This document shows positions 19,109 through 27,160 of a stretch of DNA of 32,493 bases, in pieces. Where the stretch lies: NCBI GenBank assembly GCA_036309765.1, contig JAXJTE010000117.1, forward strand, positions 1-32,493. Reading direction: 5' to 3'. Made by a program: the position numbers and the translations under genes. This stretch comes from Caryophanon sp036309765 (lineage in GTDB: Bacteria > Bacillota > Bacilli > Bacillales_A > Planococcaceae). Below the pieces are notes generated by a model. The model saw only the letters and a program-made list of their open reading frames with translations. It did no database searches and was not told the DNA's origin. Position 1 is the stretch's first letter; the number at the start of each line of letters is the position of its first letter.

Positions 19109-20363
19109 CACACCTGTTGATTAACCAAAATCATCCAATATCTATTTGATAAAGTTCGCGGTGGAATTCGACTATTTCTTTGAGTCCAATTCGCCATTCA
19201 ATCGGCAGGGTATCACAAATAAACTGGCGTGTGAAACCAGCGAAAGATAGGCGTTTACAGTGCTTTTTCTTGTGTCCTTCCGTTTGTAAAAACTTGAGTA
19301 ATACGTAGGCAATTAACGCAGCGAATAGTTGGCTGTAGACCGCGTTTTCAGTCGTGCCAAATAAAACAGGCACATTTAAGTTCTGTTTGATCCAGCGAAA
19401 AAAAGATTCAATTGCCCAGCGCTCTTTGTACATGCCGGCGATTTCTTCTGCCGTTATATCGCGAAGATTTGTCACAACACGCACAACATCCCCTTCGTAA
19501 TCTGTAAATTCTACGATACGATGGCGTTCGACCGTTTGTTTTTGCGTTGTACCAAGGATACATGTAAAATCAGCCGTCACGTTGGAATCTGTGACAGCGG
19601 CTCTTTTCAATGATTTCTTGCGGCTTAGGTGAATATTTTCTTTCAAACGAATGACGAAATCTTGCCCTGATCGCGTGTAACGATCGACCTTATCCATTGA
19701 AAAGTAAGCTCGGTCTGCCACGAGAATAAAACGCTTGTCCTCTAAGCTTACACCGATAGGACCATCGTGTTTTAAGCCCGTTGTTTCCACGACTTTCAGG
19801 GGCATCTCGGTCGTATTTGTGAAGCTAACATGTAGCTTGATGCCTGAACGCTCGCCATGATATAAAGCCCATGGTAAACGTGTTTTTCCGACCGTTACTG
19901 TTGTCGAATCAATGGCCAGTAAGTCTTTTTTTAGCTTTAATTTGCGGCGTGTCGCTCGATTTAGACGACCAACAATGACCTCAAAAATGCGTTTGACAAT
20001 GTGGTAAGTCAGCTCGCCTAAGCGTTTTGAAAGCGTGGAATAATCCACAGATTTCAACCCCTGTGCAGAAGCAACATCCGCTGCGTGACGCAAGCTTTTC
20101 CATTCGAAGGCCGCTGCACCAACTAAATAAGCTAAAAGTGTTGGTACATCGCATTTACGAGCTGTATCTTCAAAGCCAAATTCAGCGAGAATTCCTTTGA
20201 TTTCTTCCTGTGAAATAAAGTTTTGAAGTAATGTAAAAATCGTGGTATTCTTAGCCATGAGAGATTCCTCCTCGTAAAAGTTGTTGTGGTGACTACTATT
20301 TTACATGGAATCTCTCTTTTTTGTTGCATTTTATTGGTAAAACTTAGCTAATCAACAGGCGTG
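19109..20363 (-). mobile_element. IS4-family insertion sequence, 1255 bp
   Basis: The terminal inverted repeats begin CACACCTGTTGATTAAC (left) and CACGCCTGTTGATTAGC (right, complement), 15 of 17 identical. The element is flanked by a perfect 9-bp direct repeat ATACCCAAG at 19100-19108 and 20364-20372. It carries one transposase gene nearly filling its length and is inserted in the C-terminal third of the second PseH-like gene. Both ends and the duplication are intact, so it looks like a complete, recent insertion. Confidence 0.93.
19131..20258 (-). CDS. IS4-family transposase
   Basis: This 375-residue DDE transposase has catalytic residues in LLAIDSTTV (D117), ILVADRAYF (D182) and the IS4 signature Y-(2)-R-(3)-E-(6)-K seen in YKERWAIESFFRWIK (Y277, R280, E284, K291). 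The ATG follows a GAGGAGG ribosome-binding site, and the stop lies 22 bases inside the left inverted repeat. The frame is intact, so the protein is probably active. Confidence 0.95.
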   Translation of the reverse strand: MAKNTTIFTLLQNFISQEEIKGILAEFGFEDTARKCDVPTLLAYLVGAAAFEWKSLRHAADVASAQGLKSVDYSTLSKRLGELTYHIVKRIFEVIVGRLNRATRRKLKLKKDLLAIDSTTVTVGKTRLPWALYHGERSGIKLHVSFTNTTEMPLKVVETTGLKHDGPIGVSLEDKRFILVADRAYFSMDKVDRYTRSGQDFVIRLKENIHLSRKKSLKRAAVTDSNVTADFTCILGTTQKQTVERHRIVEFTDYEGDVVRVVTNLRDITAEEIAGMYKERWAIESFFRWIKQNLNVPVLFGTTENAVYSQLFAALIAYVLLKFLQTEGHKKKHCKRLSFAGFTRQFICDTLPIEWRIGLKEIVEFHRELYQIDIG

Positions 20364-20680
20364 ATACCCAAGTTCAAAAAAGACAAAATTATATAAGTAT
20401 GGTTGAATTCTCCCTGCAATAATAGCGTAGCGTAAATCACCAATATAATATGCAAAAGATGTCTTTTTGTGCTGTGGCTCCATATTATTGAGAGAAATCA
20501 CACCAATTGGTTCATCTTTCATTTCAATCATCCAATAGTACTCTGTCGTTGAATTAGAAATTTTTTCGAACCATTTTCGTTGATTGTCCATATTGTAACT
20601 CACATTTCGCACCCTAACCGCTTTTCTTTGGTTTGATTTTTGCCTGTTTTTTCAACTATATCTGCTGACCAACACCAATA

Positions 20681-20706
20681 GCCTTGTGAAAAAAGCTTCA
20701 CAAGGC
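20681..20706. other. Perfect stem-loop inside the IS1634-type element
   Basis: A 10-bp perfect stem (GCCTTGTGAA with TTCACAAGGC) closes a 6-base loop, 17 bases beyond the transposase stop codon. Read on the minus strand it has no clear U-tract. It may end or weaken the transposase transcript and so be polar on the genes downstream, or it may protect the 3' end. Confidence 0.5.
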
Positions 20707-20722
20707 GAATGTACGTTCTTTT

Positions 20723-22375
20723 TTACAGATAAATCGATTCGTCCATACCTAAGCCTTTTAATACACGCTGCTGATCGTACGTCAGTGGTTTCCCGAATTG
20801 GCGATGTTTTGTGCCATCGGGGAGCTCAAATACCACGACTTGTACGTATTGGAACAGCTGAAAAATGACCTGGCTTGTTGGCTTTGTCAGTTTACGTCCA
20901 CTGATTTTCATCGGCTGGGCTTCGGTAATGAACTGGCGAATGCGACGTTGGAATACCCGATAAATCACAAGCGCGAGTAAGAATAAATAGCCGAGTACCT
21001 GCACACGCTCCGGCTTTTTTAAATAGATTTCATCCGTGTAATACGGGTCCTTCAAAAAGGCGAAGTTCATTTCGATGTGAATTTGTCCTTTGTACAGCGC
21101 CAATAGCTCAGGTCCGTCCATCGTGCGGTCCAGCCATTGTTCGGGTAAGGTCGTGGCCAACACAAAGCGAGCGGCACGGCGTCTTTCCTGTGCAACGGCT
21201 TCCTTGTCGACTGCGGCTTGTAGCGTGATGTGATAGACCCTTTCCATTTCAACTGGGGCGTCTTTTTTCGGGCGTCCTCGCTTCTTTTTCGGCTGTTCGC
21301 TCGCTGTCACCGTTGCCGTAAGTGTATGGAAACGAACAGCGAGTTCTTTTTCACACGCAAGCAGGGCTTGTTTGGCATCGGCTTCGCAGTGGAATGGGGT
21401 TTTGCGATACTGCTTGTCCATTTCCGCAATCTTGTCCGCCTCCGTTTGGACACGTTTCGCAATCGTATGCTCTTTTCGTTTGTCGAGCGCACTCGATTCC
21501 ACGACAAGCAGGCGGAGGTCGTGCCCGTAATAATGGCCAGTCGTTTCAAAGCAGCGATACGTGGCACCTGTTTTTTCGGTACATTGAAACGGCTCGCTCC
21601 AGTTCGTTTCGGGCTGTTCCGCGAGTCGAAGCGCTTCCTTGACGATGTTCAGTTGATTCGGTGCACGCGTGAGCAGGTAGACCTTGGCATGTTTCACCTG
21701 CTTGAGCGTCTCCTGTGTCATCGCGGCCGAATCGGCGACATACACAAAACCGCCTGTTAACTCGGCTTTTTCTAGTTGCTTATGTACTTTTTGCAGGACA
21801 TCTGGGTTCCATTCCTTATCGGATGTATTGCCATCATGGACATCGGCGTACAGGGGAATCCCGTCCGTATTGCCAATGAGACCGAACTGAATTTGTTTGG
21901 CGCCTACCCGGTCGCGGCTATAGCCATGCGTGATGTTCAGCGCATCGGACGGGCTTTTGTACGCACCGTACACCGATTTACTCGTTGTATCGCCATGAAA
22001 GAGGCGTAAAGGCAATTTTTCGATTTGATAGGTCTGGAGTAAAAAAGACGACACCACTTCTTGCATCCCGGCTTCATACAGGCGATCAAGATGGCGACCG
22101 ATCGCATCATCATTGAGCTGATGCGCCGCTAACTGGGGACGAATGAGCTTTTCCAGGTCAAGTTGTCCCGCCCAAGCTTCTAAATGAACGAGCGCTTGGC
22201 GACCACTCAACATATCAAGGATAATGAGTTGGACGATGTCACTCGGACGTGTTTGACACTGGGCATCGATTGGGACAAGTCGGTCAATCAGCGTTGGCAA
22301 CTTCAATTCCTTCATGAGTTGGCTGACCATATTTAAATACGTGGCAGGATAAATGGCGTGAATATTGATGTGCAT
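20723..22375 (-). CDS. IS1634-type transposase
   Basis: This 550-residue DDE transposase has D129 in LFHGDTTSKSVYG, D215 in VYVADSAAMT and E435 in YKGQIHIEMNFAFLK, where Gln replaces the Arg of the usual IS4 motif. The long insertion between the second Asp and the Glu is normal for this group. It contains an AT-hook-like basic patch KKKRGRPKK at about 363-371. The ATG follows GAGAGGAGC. The frame is complete and undamaged. Confidence 0.92.
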   Translation of the reverse strand: MHINIHAIYPATYLNMVSQLMKELKLPTLIDRLVPIDAQCQTRPSDIVQLIILDMLSGRQALVHLEAWAGQLDLEKLIRPQLAAHQLNDDAIGRHLDRLYEAGMQEVVSSFLLQTYQIEKLPLRLFHGDTTSKSVYGAYKSPSDALNITHGYSRDRVGAKQIQFGLIGNTDGIPLYADVHDGNTSDKEWNPDVLQKVHKQLEKAELTGGFVYVADSAAMTQETLKQVKHAKVYLLTRAPNQLNIVKEALRLAEQPETNWSEPFQCTEKTGATYRCFETTGHYYGHDLRLLVVESSALDKRKEHTIAKRVQTEADKIAEMDKQYRKTPFHCEADAKQALLACEKELAVRFHTLTATVTASEQPKKKRGRPKKDAPVEMERVYHITLQAAVDKEAVAQERRRAARFVLATTLPEQWLDRTMDGPELLALYKGQIHIEMNFAFLKDPYYTDEIYLKKPERVQVLGYLFLLALVIYRVFQRRIRQFITEAQPMKISGRKLTKPTSQVIFQLFQYVQVVVFELPDGTKHRQFGKPLTYDQQRVLKGLGMDESIYL

Positions 22376-22613
22376 AAAAAATAGCTCCTCTCTCTGTTAA
22401 AAAACGTATTCGAGAGAGAGCTAAAAAAATCCTTTTCTTTTTTGGGGAAAGGGTGCGGAATGTAAGTTGTAATCAATATCTGTATACATATACTGCGTAA
22501 CATGCTCTGCTGTACGCCAATCTAAAATTAGTTGCAAATCTCGTTCTTCTATCTTTCGAAACGTAATCACATACTTCACTCCATTACTTATGTTTTATAA
22601 GAAAAAGGCATGG

Positions 22614-23348
22614 TTAAATAACCATACCTCCGTCTACACCAATTACTTGACCTGTTACGTAAGATGACATATCAGATGCTAAAAATAAAATCATATTTGC
22701 GACTTCCTCTGGCTTACCGATACGACCCATCTTAATTTCAGACAATCGTTGTTGAAACTTATCTTCTGTTAACTGCTTCGTCATATCCGTTTCAATAAAA
22801 CCAGGTGCTACTGCATTCACACGAATATTATATGGCGCGAGCTCTTTAGAAGCAGAGTAAGTAGCTCCAATTACAGCGGCTTTACTTGCCCCATAAACTG
22901 TCTGTCCTGCATTCCCAACACGACCAATAATCGATGTAACATTTACAATCGAGCCTGATTTCTGTTTCATCATAAGGCGTGAAGCATATTGCATATGATA
23001 AATAACAGCTTCTGTATTCACTGCTAATGTTCGTGATACTTGCTGTTCATTCACCATACCAAGTAATGCATCATCTAAAATTCCAGCATTATTTACAACT
23101 GCATCGAGTTGACCTACATTTTTCTTGATCCACATAAATGCTTGCTTTACTGCTACTACATCAGTGACGTCATAAGGCAGTACGTAAGTATTTTCTCCAT
23201 TTATCCCCAGTTCCTCTTGCACTTTCGCCAAACGCTTTTCATCACGACCATTTAATATTACAGTCCATCCTTGATCTACAGCTAATTTCGCTGTTGCATA
23301 GCCAATTCCACGCGTAGCACCGGTGATTAAAAGAACACGTTCTCTCAT
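22614..23348 (-). CDS. FabG-like short-chain dehydrogenase/reductase
   Basis: This 244-residue classical SDR has TGATRGIG (from residue 9) for NADP(H), NNAG (86-89) and the catalytic Ser139, Tyr152 and Lys156 (VTSIIG, YGASK). The ending SYVTGQVIGVDGGMVI is that of 3-oxoacyl-ACP reductases. It follows the methyltransferase gene by 19 bases, with an AGGTGA site. The dedicated ACP, acyl ligase and acyltransferase genes are next in transcription order. A reasonable inference is that it reduces a beta-ketoacyl-ACP to a 3-hydroxyacyl group for transfer to the sugar. A sugar-directed reductase is the alternative. Confidence 0.85.
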   Translation of the reverse strand: MRERVLLITGATRGIGYATAKLAVDQGWTVILNGRDEKRLAKVQEELGINGENTYVLPYDVTDVVAVKQAFMWIKKNVGQLDAVVNNAGILDDALLGMVNEQQVSRTLAVNTEAVIYHMQYASRLMMKQKSGSIVNVTSIIGRVGNAGQTVYGASKAAVIGATYSASKELAPYNIRVNAVAPGFIETDMTKQLTEDKFQQRLSEIKMGRIGKPEEVANMILFLASDMSSYVTGQVIGVDGGMVI

Positions 23349-23367
23349 TCTGTATTCACCTAATTTC

Positions 23368-24027
23368 TCAACAATTATTTTTAGACAGAATCAGCCTTGC
23401 TAAAAATGGATCCTCATCTTTATAAATAGAAAGCCCACGTTCTTTCATAAGAAATTCAACAGACCAATTAAAACGTAATACCCTATTCAACAGCTCATTT
23501 GTATCTACATAGCGTCTAAAATGGTCGTTGTAAATTTTATGTAGCATCTCATCTTCTTTTGTTCTAAACTCAGACATAATTATATACGGCTTCTTTAAAT
23601 TTATATTTATTCCTGTAAAAATAACTTCTTCAACTTCATCAGGAATCGCATGTAAAAAGAATCGATTATAAATAAGTACATGCTTATTCTCTAACTGTGC
23701 TATCTCATTAACAAACTCAAATAATTGATTTACTTCATTTTCATCACTTAAGTCTACACATTTAAAATCTACATAGTTTAACGGATTAACTTTACCTTTA
23801 TTAATTTTTATTACTTCTTCTGATCCATCTATTCCTATCACTTTCATACCTTTGCTTGCAAAATAAAAAGAATCTTTTCCTGTGCCACAGCCAATATCTA
23901 CAAGTATATAATTAGATTTATTTGCTTTTATTTTCTCAAATACAAACATTGAAAAAGTAGAGTTCTCATTTAAGCCTTTTTGCTTTTTATAAAATTCGTT
24001 CCAATGATTTTTTGTAATATAGCTCAT
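23368..24027 (-). CDS. Class I SAM-dependent methyltransferase
   Basis: This 219-residue protein has the SAM-binding motif VDIGCGTGKDS (from residue 43), the acidic end of strand 2 in VIGIDGSEE (about 63-71) and a motif III-like VLIYNRFFLHAIPDE. No family-specific marker shows the acceptor. Its place in a flagellin-glycan operon suggests O- or N-methylation of the sugar. The ATG at 24027 (AAAGGTGG nearby) is preferred over a GTG three codons upstream. Its base composition is strikingly AT-rich (12 G/C in 60 bases at 23761-23820), unlike the pse genes, which suggests separate acquisition. Confidence 0.82.
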   Translation of the reverse strand: MSYITKNHWNEFYKKQKGLNENSTFSMFVFEKIKANKSNYILVDIGCGTGKDSFYFASKGMKVIGIDGSEEVIKINKGKVNPLNYVDFKCVDLSDENEVNQLFEFVNEIAQLENKHVLIYNRFFLHAIPDEVEEVIFTGININLKKPYIIMSEFRTKEDEMLHKIYNDHFRRYVDTNELLNRVLRFNWSVEFLMKERGLSIYKDEDPFLARLILSKNNC

Positions 24028-24057
24028 GTAATCCACCTTTAATAAATTAAGTTAATT

Positions 24058-24915
24058 CTATTCTTCAAACGCATATGGATAATCTGCAAATGTTGTTTCT
24101 TTCCTCGGTGTTCTCCAATCCCCATATGTATGTGTCAAATATTCTTCATATTGTGCTGGAGCTTTCAACTTTTCTCCGTCATACTCAACATACTCAAAAG
24201 TTAAAAAATGCTTTTTATCACATTTATTCATCGTTTGAATTGCTAAATTTTCACTAAGAGTCAACATCCAAAAATCTATATTGAACTTTAAAATGCCTTC
24301 TATTTCATCTTTAAACGCTAACACAAGACTACTAATATCACCTTTATCGTCTTTAACCGTCATGTACTCACAATTTAAGCTACTAGAATTATTTGACTCC
24401 ACAAAACGAATTAATAAAAGCTCTAGTTTACTTAGATCATCTTTATAGAAACTTAAATCAATATCATCATCCCATTTAATTAGCTCTTGTTCTCGCACAA
24501 TTCCTAACAACGTTCCATAATCTAAAAAATATGAAATGTTTTCTTTATCTAACAGCGTACAAATATTTTTTAACTGTTGTTTAGCAAATGCTAATGTTCT
24601 TTCATCTTCAAAAGGAAATACAGCTTCCTTCAACAAATTTTTATGCGCTGCAACAATTTTTGAAGACTCAATGTTTAACTGTTCTACTAACTGTTTATAA
24701 ATGGGATTAAAATACATACTTGTTATAACAATCTTGTCAAATGTATACTCACTAAGTTTTAATGGAGAGATAATAGAAATGCCTTCTAACGTCATTCCAT
24801 GCTTTTTCGTGTCATTATCTACAACTGCTAAAATATTATATTGTTTTTGATGTAAAATAAAATTTTTCCCTGCTTCACCCGCACCAAAAATAATTACTTG
24901 CTCCAATAAATTCAC
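24058..24915 (-). CDS. Rossmann-like domain fused to a LicD-family transferase
   Basis: This 285-residue protein has two parts. Residues 1-95 look like a small Rossmann nucleotide-binding domain (VIIFGAGEAGKNFI, then VVDND and ISIISPLKL), similar to the PglD/CoA-binding-like N-terminal domains in sugar-modification proteins. Residues 105-285 resemble LicD phosphotransferases, with YGTLLGIVREQELIKWDDDIDLSF holding the GTLLG and WDDDID residues of the nucleotidyltransferase-like active site. LicD proteins transfer phosphocholine or similar phospho-groups to glycans. It starts with GTG, overlapping the pseB stop as GTGA. A tailoring role on the flagellin glycan is inferred. The gene is AT-rich like its methyltransferase neighbour. 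Confidence 0.78.
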   Translation of the reverse strand: MNLLEQVIIFGAGEAGKNFILHQKQYNILAVVDNDTKKHGMTLEGISIISPLKLSEYTFDKIVITSMYFNPIYKQLVEQLNIESSKIVAAHKNLLKEAVFPFEDERTLAFAKQQLKNICTLLDKENISYFLDYGTLLGIVREQELIKWDDDIDLSFYKDDLSKLELLLIRFVESNNSSSLNCEYMTVKDDKGDISSLVLAFKDEIEGILKFNIDFWMLTLSENLAIQTMNKCDKKHFLTFEYVEYDGEKLKAPAQYEEYLTHTYGDWRTPRKETTFADYPYAFEE

Positions 24916-25871
24916 ACCTCTTCAACTAAATTTCTAAGTTCCTCGATTGTTAACCAATCTTTATTTGTGTTACTCACATATGAGAATCCTTCTTCCAACG
25001 CTATTCCACCTGTCTTTGAAGGTAGGTTCGTCTGATCTGAGTAAATAACATAATATGTCTCATACTCTAACGTATGACGCGCATCGTCTTCCATAATCAT
25101 CGCTTCATGCAGCTTCTCGCCTGGGCGAATGCCAACGATTTCTGTTTTACATTCAGGTGCAATCGCTTTTGCTAAATCCATAATGTTCATGCTTGGAATT
25201 TTCGGCACAAAAATTTCTCCACCTTGCATACGCTCTAAATTATCAAGTACAAATTGTACACCTTGATCTAGCGTAATCCAAAAACGTGTCATGCGGTCGT
25301 CTGTAATTGGTACAACGCCTGTTTCACGAATTTTTTTGAAGAATGGTACAACACTCCCACGACTTCCTACAACGTTTCCGTAACGCACAACAGAAAATTG
25401 TGTTTTCTTCTCGCCAACATAAGCATTTGCTGCAACGAATAGCTTATCAGAAGCAAGCTTTGTCGCACCGTATAAATTCACTGGTGAACATGCTTTATCT
25501 GTAGAGAGAGCAATGACTTTATCAACATTGCGGTCAATCGCCGCTTCTATAATATTTTGTGCCCCGTGAATATTTGTTTTTACTGCTTCAAATGGATTGT
25601 ATTCACATGCATCTACGTGCTTCATTGCCGCTGCATGAATAACGATATCTACTCCATCAAATGCGCGGTATAAACGATTTTTATCACGAACGTCTCCGAT
25701 GAAAAAGCGAAGGCGCTCGTCTTGGAACTCTTGCTTCATCTCGTATTGCTTTAGCTCATCTCGACTAAACACAATTATCTTTTTCACGCCAAGTGTTAAT
25801 GCCTTTTTAATAAACTTTTTACCAAACGATCCTGTACCACCTGTAACGAGCACAGTTTTATTATTTAACAT
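24912..25871 (-). CDS. pseB: PseB, UDP-GlcNAc 4,6-dehydratase (inverting)
   Basis: This 319-residue extended SDR catalyses the first step of pseudaminic acid synthesis, converting UDP-GlcNAc to UDP-2-acetamido-2,6-dideoxy-L-arabino-hexos-4-ulose. It has the NADP-binding VTGGTGSFGKKF (9-20), HAAAMKHVDACEYNP (79-93) and the catalytic group STDKACSPVNLYGATK with Asp125, Lys126, Tyr134 and Lys138. These correspond to residues established for Helicobacter PseB/FlaA1. Length and C-terminus (RPGEKLHEAMI) are typical. It is the only pse biosynthesis gene on this side of the two IS elements, about 10 kb from pseF, pseG, pseI and pseC. An 86-base gap separates it from the upstream Maf gene. Confidence 0.95.
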   Translation of the reverse strand: MLNNKTVLVTGGTGSFGKKFIKKALTLGVKKIIVFSRDELKQYEMKQEFQDERLRFFIGDVRDKNRLYRAFDGVDIVIHAAAMKHVDACEYNPFEAVKTNIHGAQNIIEAAIDRNVDKVIALSTDKACSPVNLYGATKLASDKLFVAANAYVGEKKTQFSVVRYGNVVGSRGSVVPFFKKIRETGVVPITDDRMTRFWITLDQGVQFVLDNLERMQGGEIFVPKIPSMNIMDLAKAIAPECKTEIVGIRPGEKLHEAMIMEDDARHTLEYETYYVIYSDQTNLPSKTGGIALEEGFSYVSNTNKDWLTIEELRNLVEEV

Positions 25872-25957
25872 TTATGTATCCCTACTATCTTTATAAATTT
25901 TCTTTGATCGATTTGAAGATAATTATATCAAGGCGTTTATAGTAATAAACTTTTTGA

Positions 25958-27160
25958 TCATAATAATTTAAACTCTTCTTGACCAATTAAATATGTCCCT
26001 TTAATTTTAGCACCTAAAACCGAAGTGTTGTAAACTGTTGTATTGTTATTCTTCTTTATATAATACTCGAACCACTGCAAATAACTATATAAATTAGGTA
26101 GCGTTCGAACCTGCTGTCCATTGTTTGATTGGACATTAATAAATGACTCTTGCTCTAAAACAGTTCTTCCAGAAGTAGAATGTAAACTATGTGTTTGCTT
26201 ATTCAGTACACATAAATCTTGACCAAATAAAACAATTCGTTGAAAACCAAAATAATGAAGTAAACTATATGCTGTAGTCGCCACTGAGCCACCTGTGTCT
26301 AAAAGAGGGTACTTCTCCTCAAATGCTATTTTTTCAGCTAAGTCATATCCTTTTTGCAATAAAATACAACGTTCCCCTTTATGATATTCTACAGCCTTTT
26401 TAGCAGCTGTACTTAAATAAAATAGTTTTCCATCATAACCACTATCTTCTAGTTGCTTTAAAATCTCCTCTTGACCATCTGTAATAATTACCGCATGAGG
26501 TACAATATTTTCTTGTAACAATGCTTTCAAAGCCGACCCTACACATAATATAAATAGGTCATTTCGCCCTTTTAACCAGTTCGTATACTCTGTTAAAGAC
26601 GGACCACTAGAAATCAAACAAGCTACGTTTGATACATTTAATTCAGCACGCCATTGTTTCAAATAAAATTCCCCATGCTGAATATTGGCATTAAAATTTT
26701 CTAACAACAACTTTTCAAAACGTTTATATGAAACTTGTTTCATTTTAATATCCTGTAAAAGCCAGTATAATGGATGCTGAGATTCAATAACTTGTAGCCA
26801 AACATTCGGAATGAATATTTGATAGGAATCTTTTATTACTAGTTCACTATATTGCACACAAATAAAAACATTTTCTTGCTGTTGCAACTGTTCATAAAAT
26901 GGCATTTCTTTTAATAACTCTAACTCTCTTTGATCGAAGCATAATATATAAATTGGCTTTTCAAATTGCCTATCACTTAATATTTTAGCATGATAACCTA
27001 AACCTAAACCAATTAATACATACCCTTCTTTATAAGGATCATACTCATTATTTATAAACTGTGCAGCCTCTTCCATCGGCCTATATTTACTATAAATAAA
27101 TCGACCATTTATAGTAAGTGTTGCTTGTCCATTTTTTGCTATTAATACTTCAAAAATCAT
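25958..27160 (-). CDS. Maf-type flagellin glycosyltransferase (short form)
   Basis: This 400-residue motility-associated factor (MAF_flag10/DUF115 type) would transfer the CMP-activated nonulosonic acid to Ser/Thr of flagellin in the cytoplasm. Visible are the N-terminal sequence IAKNGQATLTINGRFIYSKY, LIGLGLGYHA (49-58), CLISSGPSL (181-189), VIITDGQEEI and LFGQDLCVLNKQTHS (from 311). It ends soon after this core, without the long helical tail of the other Maf in this operon. The ATG overlaps the stop of the small upstream gene by one base (TAATG). Confidence 0.88.
   Translation of the reverse strand: MIFEVLIAKNGQATLTINGRFIYSKYRPMEEAAQFINNEYDPYKEGYVLIGLGLGYHAKILSDRQFEKPIYILCFDQRELELLKEMPFYEQLQQQENVFICVQYSELVIKDSYQIFIPNVWLQVIESQHPLYWLLQDIKMKQVSYKRFEKLLLENFNANIQHGEFYLKQWRAELNVSNVACLISSGPSLTEYTNWLKGRNDLFILCVGSALKALLQENIVPHAVIITDGQEEILKQLEDSGYDGKLFYLSTAAKKAVEYHKGERCILLQKGYDLAEKIAFEEKYPLLDTGGSVATTAYSLLHYFGFQRIVLFGQDLCVLNKQTHSLHSTSGRTVLEQESFINVQSNNGQQVRTLPNLYSYLQWFEYYIKKNNNTTVYNTSVLGAKIKGTYLIGQEEFKLL

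Larger units (their letters stand above)
20599..22466 (-). mobile_element. IS1634-type insertion sequence, 1868 bp
   Basis: The inverted repeats begin CTCACATTTCGCACCCT (left) and CTTACATTCCGCACCCT (right, complement), 15 of 17 identical. The element is flanked by a perfect 6-bp target duplication TTGTAA at 20593-20598 and 22467-22472. Setting the boundary there is supported by the host gene: joining the flanks at one TTGTAA restores the GNAT frame exactly. Its GC content is clearly higher than that of its surroundings (36 of 60 bases in 21481-21540). Confidence 0.9.
18893..22570 (-). pseudogene. Second PseH-like GNAT gene, interrupted by two insertion sequences
   Basis: Three coding pieces survive: 22467-22570 (N-terminal, GTG start with GGAG eight bases upstream), 20364-20592 (middle) and 18893-19099 (C-terminal, counting each target duplication once). 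Together they are 540 bases, a single open frame of 179 residues plus stop, with no frameshift or internal stop. The restored protein reads ILDWRTAEHVTQYMYTDIDY, then NMDNQRKWFEKI, then FELGYNKIYAEVMEGN. It aligns over its whole length with the intact PseH-like protein (178 residues) at 14475-15011. The second insertion falls at about codon 35 and the first at about codon 110, so no product can be functional. The intact coding frame suggests the insertions are recent. It lies between the FabG-like SDR and ACP genes, so it may have been the acyltransferase of the acyl module. Confidence 0.9.

Noticed and set aside
20352..20612. A separate small acyltransferase gene of 86 codons between the two IS elements
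   Set aside because: It is the middle piece of the interrupted PseH-like gene. Its first and last codons come from the IS ends.
21230..21760. A 176-codon plus-strand open frame inside the IS1634-type element
   Set aside because: It is antisense to a well-supported DDE transposase in a GC-rich region, and the translation has no family features.
25872..25957. A promoter before pseB (TATAAT or TATAAA-like boxes in the 86-base gap)
   Set aside because: The region is AT-rich and several -10-like strings occur, but none has a convincing -35 at the right distance.
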